Assembly: GCA_019054805.1 (NCBI GenBank)
Contig: JAHQIY010000028.1
Location: forward strand, 806,001-870,000
Direction of reading: 5' to 3'
Origin: Brachionus manjavacas
Taxonomy: Eukaryota > Rotifera > Eurotatoria > Ploima > Brachionidae
DNA: 64,000 bases
How positions within the stretch are numbered: position 1 is the stretch's first letter; each line of letters starts with the position of its first letter. Both the position numbers and the translations under genes were made by a program. The notes beneath the pieces were generated by a model. The model had not been told where the DNA came from and ran no database searches. It was given only the letters and a program-made list of their open reading frames with translations. Below are positions 57,601-64,000 of the stretch, piece after piece.

Positions 57601-60343
57601 ATTGTTTGCGTTAAACCACTTATTGGTACAAGGTTCCGGTTAGGGAATTGCTCTAATTGATAGAAAAAAAAAATTAGTGAGAACGGGGTCCGGGGCGGAG
57701 CCCTGGTTTAGGGTTCCGGGTATGCAGTAAGCTAGAGAACCATTAGTAAAAATTACTATTATTTTTGAATGTTAAATAATCTAAAAAATTATTAGTAATT
57801 ATTTTAGCATAAATATTCTCATAAATTAATTCTAAAATCTTAATCCAAAAAAATAATTAATTGTTTGCGTTAAACCACTTATTGGTACAAGGTTCCGGTT
57901 AGGGAATTGCTCTAATTGATAGAAAAAAAAATTAGTGAGAACGGGGTCCGGGCGGAGCCCTGGTTTAGGGTTCCGGGTATGCAGTAAGCTAGAGAACCAT
58001 TAGTAAAAATTACTATTATTTTTGAATGTTAAATAATCTAAAAAATTATTAGTAATTATTTTAGCATAAATATTCTCATAAATTAATTCTAAAATCTTAA
58101 TCCAAAAAAATAATTAATTGTTTGCGTTAAACCACTTATTGGTACAAGGTTCCGGTTAGGGAATTGCTCTAATTGATAGAAAAAAATTAGTGAGAACGGG
58201 GTCCGGGGCGGAGCCCTGGTTTAGGGTTCCGGGTATGCAGTAAGCTAGAGAACCATTAGTAAAAATTACTATTATTTTTGAATGTTAAATAATCTAAAAA
58301 TTATTAGTAATTATTTTAGCATAAATATTCTCAAAAATTAATTCTAAAATCTTAATCCAAAAAAATAATTAATTGTTTGCGTTAAACCACTTATTGGTAC
58401 AAGGTTCCGGTTAGGGAATTGCTCTAATTGAGAGAAAAAATTAGTGAGAACGGGGTCCGGGGCGGAGCCCTGGTTTAGGGTTCCGGGTATGCAGTAAGCT
58501 AGAGAACCATTAGTAAAAATTACTATTATTTTTGAATGTTAAATAATCTAAAAAATTATTAGTAATTATTTTAGCATAAATATTCTCATAAATAAATTCT
58601 TAAATCTTAATCCAAAAAAATAATTAATTGTTTGCGTTAAACCACTTATTGGTACAAGGTTCCGGTTAGGGAATTGCTCTAATTGATAGAAAAAAATTAG
58701 TGAGAACGGGGTCCGGGGCGGAGCCCTGGTTTAGGGTTCCGGGTATGCAGTAAGCTAGAGAACCATTAGTAAAAATTACTATTATTTTTGAATGTTAAAT
58801 AATCTAAAAAATTATTAGTAATTATTTTAGCATAAATATTCTCATAAATTAATTCTAAAATCTTAATCCAAAAAAATAATTAATTGTTTGCGTTAAACCA
58901 CTTATTGGTACAAGGTTCCGGTTAGGGAATTGCTCTAATTGATAGAAAAAAATTAGTGAGAACGGGGTCCGGGGCGGAGCCCTGGTTTAGGGTTCCGGTA
59001 TGCAGTAAGCTAGAGAACCATTAGTAAAAATTACTATTATTTTTGAATGTTAAATAATCTAAAAAATTATTAGTAATTATTTTAGCATAAATATTCTCAT
59101 AAATTAATTCTAAAAATCTTAATCCAAAAAAATAATTAATTGTTTGCGTTAAACCACTTATTGGTACAAGGTTCCGGTTAGGGAATTGCTCTAATTGATA
59201 GAAAAAAAAAATTAGTGAGAACGGGGTCCGGGGCGGAGCCCTGGTTTAGGGTTCCGGGTATGCAGTAAGCTAGAGAACCATTAGTAAAAATTACTATTAT
59301 TTTTGAATGTTAAATAATCTAAAAAATTATTAGTAATTATTTTAGCATAAATATTCTCATAAATAAATTCTTAAATCTTAATCCAAAAAAATAATTAATT
59401 GTTTGCGTTAAACCACTTATTGGTACAAGGTTCCGGTTAGGGAATTGCTCTAATTGATAGAAAAAAATTAGTGAGAACGGGGTCCGGGGCGGAGCCCTGG
59501 TTTAGGGTTCCGGGTATGCAGTAAGCTAGAGAACCATTAGTAAAAATTACTATTATTTTTGAATGTTAAATAATCTAAAAAATTATTAGTAATTATTTTA
59601 GCATAAATATTCTCATAAATTAATTCTAAAATCTTAATCCAAAAAAATAATTAATTGTTTGCGTTAAACCACTTATTGGTACAAGGTTCCGGTTAGGGAA
59701 TTGCTCTAATTGATAGAAAAAAAAATTAGTGAGAACGGGGTCCGGGGCGGAGCCCTGGTTTAGGGTTCCGGGTATGCAGTAAGCTAGAGAACCATTAGTA
59801 AAAATTACTATTATTTTTGAATGTTAAATAATCTAAAAAATTATTAGTAATTATTTTAGCATAAATATTCTCATAAATTAATTCTAAAATCTTAATCCAA
59901 AAAATAATTAATTGTTTGCGTTAAACCACTTATTGGTACAAGGTTCCGGTTAGGGAATTGCTCTAATTGATAGAAAAAAATTAGTGAGAACGGGGTCCGG
60001 GGCGGAGCCCTGGTTTAGGGTTCCGGGTATGCAGTAAGCTAGAGAACCATTAGTAAAAATTACTATTATTTTTGAATGTTAAATAATCTAAAAAATTATT
60101 AGTAATTATTTTAGCATAAATATTCTCATAAATAAATTCTTAAATCTTAATCCAAAAAAATAATTAATTGTTTGCGTTAAACCACTTATTGGTACAGGGT
60201 TCCGGTTAGGGAATTGCTCTAATTGATAGAAAAAAATTAGTGAGAACGGGGTCCGGGGCGGAGCCCTGGTTTAGGGTTCCGGGTATGCAGTAAGCTAGAG
60301 AACCATTAGTAAAAATTACTATTATTTTTGAATGTTAAATAAT
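54680..60343 (-). mobile_element. array unit 20, non-autonomous with 18 subrepeats (5.66 kb)
   Basis: Endonuclease tail at 55017-55328, subtype A. Its 5' block is more divergent than in other units between about 55,680 and 55,800. Then follow 18 tandem subrepeats from 55755, the largest expansion in the window. Confidence 0.85.
55755..60343. repeat. eighteen tandem ~257-bp subrepeats (unit 20)
   Basis: Starts spaced 253-260 bp apart. Most are the AAGGTTCC / TTAATTCTAAAATC variant; the first two and the last are the common variant. Several share a one-base-shorter core (GTCCGGGCGG), marking sub-lineages that spread by unequal exchange. Confidence 0.9.
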
Positions 60344-62165
60344 GGGTTGCCTAGATTTTTCGCTGATATATGAATATCAAGAAAAAAAAATCTAGGTATT
60401 ACGTTTGTCGTGTCCGTCCGTCCGTCCGTCCGTCCGTCCGTCCGCCCGTCTGTGGACACATCTTACCCTAGTTTTTAGATGTTAACCCTAGTTTTAAAAA
60501 ATGACAAAAAATATGTCGATCGATAGCATTGAATACATAAAAGGCGCGAAAAATCTAGGCCATCTAATTTTTTAAAAATTAAACTTTAAATCGATCAATC
60601 ACTAAAACAAAAATATTAATCAAAAAGATTAAAGTAATAAAAAATTTATTGACAACAAAAGTATGAACTAAAAAAGAAAAAAGAGAATTAAAATGTGATC
60701 TCGGTGAAAATAGCCTGATGATCACTGAACCATGTTGAATATGGCTGTGATTTAAATTGACCAAAAGAATGTGACTTGCTCGTTAGACACCAATCCAATT
60801 GAGACATATCCTTGAAAGTTAAACATTTGCTAAACACGGGTGTCATGTTCAAATTGTCTCTTAGCGTATCAAGATATTTAGAATTGTTTTCTCTATTAAA
60901 GTCAATATTGAAATCACCAAAGATTACCAAAGAGTCTTGGCTGTGCAAATTTAAATTCAAAAAGGCAATCAACTCTTGAATAAACTTGTCATTGTCCATC
61001 TTTGGATGCTTGTAAAGATTTAAAAAATAAACAACTGTTGAATTTAGAAAAGATTCAGCCTTTTAAATTGGTTTTTCTAATATATATTATATAATTTTAT
61101 TTTTACTTTTAAAAAACTATTTCAAATAACCAAAATTGTTAATTATGGAATGGTTATTAATGACATTGTATGGTGATGCAAATACAATCATTATTTAAAA
61201 ATTCGTCAACATAATTTTTTTTATCGATTTTTTTCCTAGCAACTAAAATTAATTTTTAGAAATTATTATAAATTATTTTGTTGCAATATTTTTAGTTAAA
61301 AATCGGGTTTTTTTTTCAAATTAAATAAAGAAAAACAATTTGAAAACATATTGTGTGCTTCATAGAATTTCATTTATATATTTCGAAAAAATGGGGCGCA
61401 AAAAATAAGAAAGATTTATCATAAATATTCTCATAAATAAATTCTTAAATCTTAATCCAAAAAAATAATTAATTGTTTGCGTTAAACCACTTATTGGTAC
61501 AGGGTTCCGGTTAGGGAATTGCTCTAATTGATATAAAAAAAAATTAGTGAGAACGGGGTCCGGGGCGGAGCCCTGGTTTAGGGTTCCGGGTATGCAGTAA
61601 GCTAGAGAACCATTAGTAAAAATTACTATTATTTTTGAATGTTAAATAATCTAAAATTATTAGTAATTATTTTAGCATAAATATTCTCATAAATAAATTC
61701 TTAAATCTTAATCCAAAAAAATAATTAATTGTTTGCGTTAAACCACTTATTGGTACAGGGTTCCGGTTAGGGAATTGCTCTAATTGATAGAGAAAAAACG
61801 TTAGTGAGAACGGGGTCCGGGGCGGAGCCCTGGTTTAGGGTTCCGGGTATGCAGTAAGCTAGAGAACCATTAGTAAAAATTACTATTATTTTTGAATGTT
61901 AAATAATCTAAAAATTTATTAGTAATTATTTTAGCATAAATATTCTCATAAATAAATTCTTAAATCTTAATCCAAAAAAATAATTAATTGTTTGCGTTAA
62001 ACCACTTATTGGTACAGGGTTCCGGTTAGGGAATTGCTCTAATTGATAGAAAAAAAAATTAGTGAGAACGGGGTCCGGGGCGGAGCCCTGGTTTAGGGTT
62101 CCGGGTATGCAGTAAGCTAGAGAACCATTAGTAAAAATTACTATTATTTTTGAATGTTAAATAAT
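60344..62165 (-). mobile_element. array unit 21, non-autonomous (1.82 kb)
   Basis: Endonuclease tail at 60688-60999, subtype B (CTTACCC), three subrepeats. The (GTCC)n tract contains one CGCC interruption. Confidence 0.85.
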
Positions 62166-63904
62166 GGGTTGCCTAGATTTTTCGCTGATATATGAATATC
62201 AAGAAAAAAATCTAGGTATTACGTTTGTCGTGTCCGTCCGTCCGTCCGTCCGTCCGTCCGTCCGTCTGTGGACACATCTTACCCTAGTTTTTAGATGTTA
62301 ACCCTAGTTTTAAAAATGACAAAAAATATGTCGATCGATAGCATTGAATACATAAAAGGCGCGAAAAATCTAGGCCATCTAATTTTTTAAAAATTAAACT
62401 TTAAATCGATCAATCACTAAAACAAAAATATTAATCAAAAAGATTAAAGTAATAAAAAATTTATTGACAACAAAAGTATGAACTAAAAAAGAAAAAAAGA
62501 GAATTAAAATGTGATCTCGGTGAAAATAGCCTGATGATCACTGAACCATGTTGAATATGGCTGTGATTTAAATTGACCAAAAGAATGTGACTTGCTCGTT
62601 AGACACCAATCCAATTGAGACATATCCTTGAAAGTTAAACATTTGCTAAACACGGGTGTCATGTTCAAATTGTCTCTTAGCGTATCAAGATATTTAGAAT
62701 TGTTTTCTCTATTAAAGTCAATATTGAAATCACCAAAGATTACCAAAGAGTCTTGGCTGTGCAAATTTAAATTCAAAAAGGCAATCAACTCTTGAATAAA
62801 CTTGTCATTGTCCATCTTTGGATGCTTGTAAAGATTTAAAAAATAAACAACTGTTGAATTTAGAAAAGATTCAGCCTTTTAAATTGGTTTTTCTAATATA
62901 TATTATATAATTTTATTTTTACTTTTAAAAAAAACTATTTCAAATAACCAAAATTGTTAATTATGGAATGGTTATTAATGACATTGTATGGTGATGCAAA
63001 TACAATCATTATTTAAAAATTCGTCAACATAATTTTTTTTTATCGATTTTTTCCTAGCAACTAAAATTAATTTTTAGAAATTATTATAAATTATTTTGTT
63101 GCAATATTTTTAGTTAAAAATCGGGTTTTTTTTTCAAATTAAATAAAGAAAAAACAATTTGAAAAACATATTGTGTGCTTCATAGAATTTCATTTATATA
63201 TTTCGAAAAAAATGGGGCGCAAAAAATAAGAAAGATTTAACATAAATATTCTCATAAATAAATTCTTAAATCTTAATCCAAAAAAATAATTAATTGTTTG
63301 CGTTAAACCACTTATTGGTACAGGGTTCCGGTTAGGGAATTGCTCTAATTGATAGAAAAAAAAAATTAGTGAGAACGGGGTCCGGGGCGGAGCCCTATTT
63401 TAGGAGTTCCGGGTATGCAGTAAGCTAGAGAACCATTAGTAAAAATTACTATTATTTTTGAATGTTAAATAATCTTAAAAATTATTAGTAATTATTTTAG
63501 CATAAATATTCTCATAAATAAATTCTTAAATCTTAATCCAAAAAAATAATTAATTGTTTGCGTTAAACCACTTATTGGTACAGGGTTCCGGTTAGGGAAT
63601 TGCTCTAATTGATAGAAAAAAAAATTAGTGAGAACGGGGTCCGGGGCGGAGCCCTGGTTTAGGGTTCCGGGTATGCAGTAAGCTAGAGAACCATTAGTAA
63701 AAATTACTATTATTTTTGAATGTTAAATAATCTAAAATTATTAGTAATTATTTTAGCATAAATATTCTCATAAATAAATTCTTAAATCTTAATCCAAAAT
63801 ATAATTAATTGTTTGCGTTAAACCACTTATTGGTACAGGGTTCCGGTTAGGGAATTGCTCTAATTGATAGAAAAAAAAAATTAGTGAGAACGGGGTCCGG
63901 TTTA
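62166..63904 (-). mobile_element. array unit 22, non-autonomous (1.74 kb)
   Basis: Endonuclease tail at 62504-62815, subtype B (CTTACCC). Three subrepeats, the last truncated at the same GGGGTCCGG|TTTAGGG junction as unit 19. One subrepeat core is GAGCCCTATTTTAGGAG. Confidence 0.85.
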
Positions 63905-64000
63905 GGGTTGCCTAGATTTTTCGCTGATATATGAATATCAAGAAAAAAAAAATCTAGGTATTACGTTTGTCGTGTCCGTCCGTCCGTCCGTCCGTCCGTC
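63905..64000 (-). mobile_element. array unit 23, start only (runs off the window)
   Basis: Terminal hairpin and the beginning of the (GTCC)n tract; the window ends inside the microsatellite. By position in the ~9.23-kb higher-order repeat it should correspond to unit 20. Confidence 0.8.

Larger units (their letters stand above)
15058..64000 (-). repeat. head-to-tail array of 23 Helentron/HINE-like units (runs off the window)
   Basis: Every unit starts, in plus coordinates, with GGGTTGCCTAGATTTTT (the 3' terminus of the minus-strand element). It continues through the terminal hairpin, (CCGT)n, a 3' noncoding block and the 103-codon endonuclease tail. In non-autonomous units this is followed by an abrupt join to about 600 bp of 5' noncoding sequence and 1-18 copies of a ~257-bp subrepeat. 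The usual unit-to-unit junction is AAATAAT|GGGTTGCC. Unit starts: 15058, 16647, 18227, 19541, 30938, 32785, 34627, 36463, 36878, 38435, 39991, 41566, 43118, 44703, 46529, 46955, 48519, 50081, 52939, 54680, 60344, 62166, 63905. Short units differ from each other by very few substitutions, mostly in homopolymer length. Confidence 0.9.

Noticed and set aside
15058-64000. Regularly spaced repeats resembling a CRISPR or other spacer array
   Set aside because: Periods are ~257 bp and ~1.6 kb with no unique spacers, in eukaryotic DNA with introns. The structure is a transposon-derived satellite.

Overview
This is AT-rich animal nuclear DNA. The genes have short introns (about 50-80 bp, some near 1.5-1.9 kb), GT/AG junctions, a claudin-family gene and a GABA-transporter-type SLC6 gene. 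The base composition, compact introns and abundant Helentron-type (Helitron2) rolling-circle elements would fit a small invertebrate such as a monogonont rotifer. That assignment is an inference and cannot be proved from this window.

Layout. Positions 1-13,565 are ordinary host DNA with three genes on the minus strand: a two-exon claudin-like tetraspan protein (3460-4137), an eight-exon SLC6 transporter (5578-11054) with a 19-nt micro-exon, and a two-exon secreted Thr/Ser-rich protein with a six-cysteine C-terminal module (12991-13565). Possible fragments of two more genes lie at 1-208 and 5117-5397. Positions 13,593-14,690 hold a plus-strand 3' fragment of one Helentron family, part of which is repeated as a perfect inverted copy at 14921-15054.

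From 15,058 to the end of the window, almost 49 kb is a single head-to-tail array of 23 Helentron units, all in minus orientation. Twenty-two are short non-autonomous derivatives (HINE-like). Full-length ones join the 5' end of the element to its 3' end, which carries the last 103 codons of an endonuclease, a (GTCC)n microsatellite and a terminal hairpin. Each full-length unit also carries 1 to 18 copies of a ~257-bp subrepeat with a GC-rich core. Two higher-order periods (~10.08 kb and ~9.23 kb) show that blocks of units were duplicated together.

One unit (19541-30937, 11.4 kb) is a long, apparently autonomous element embedded in the array. Reading along the minus strand it carries: (i) a secreted or membrane glycoprotein gene with a signal peptide, Cys-rich ectodomain and C-terminal membrane anchor, reminiscent of viral envelope proteins; (ii) a large replicase gene whose first exons encode a ubiquitin-specific protease (USP) domain. 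The USP is spliced in frame into the usual Helitron N-terminal region, followed by the DUF6570-like Zn-finger region, the HUH Rep nuclease, the PIF1-type helicase and an EEP endonuclease. Several one-base frame breaks, mostly at homopolymers, interrupt this gene.

The main candidate for something undescribed is this element: a Helentron carrying a USP-type deubiquitinase where known animal Helentrons carry an OTU-type one, together with an envelope-like gene, sitting as a putative master copy inside a satellite array of its own derivatives.
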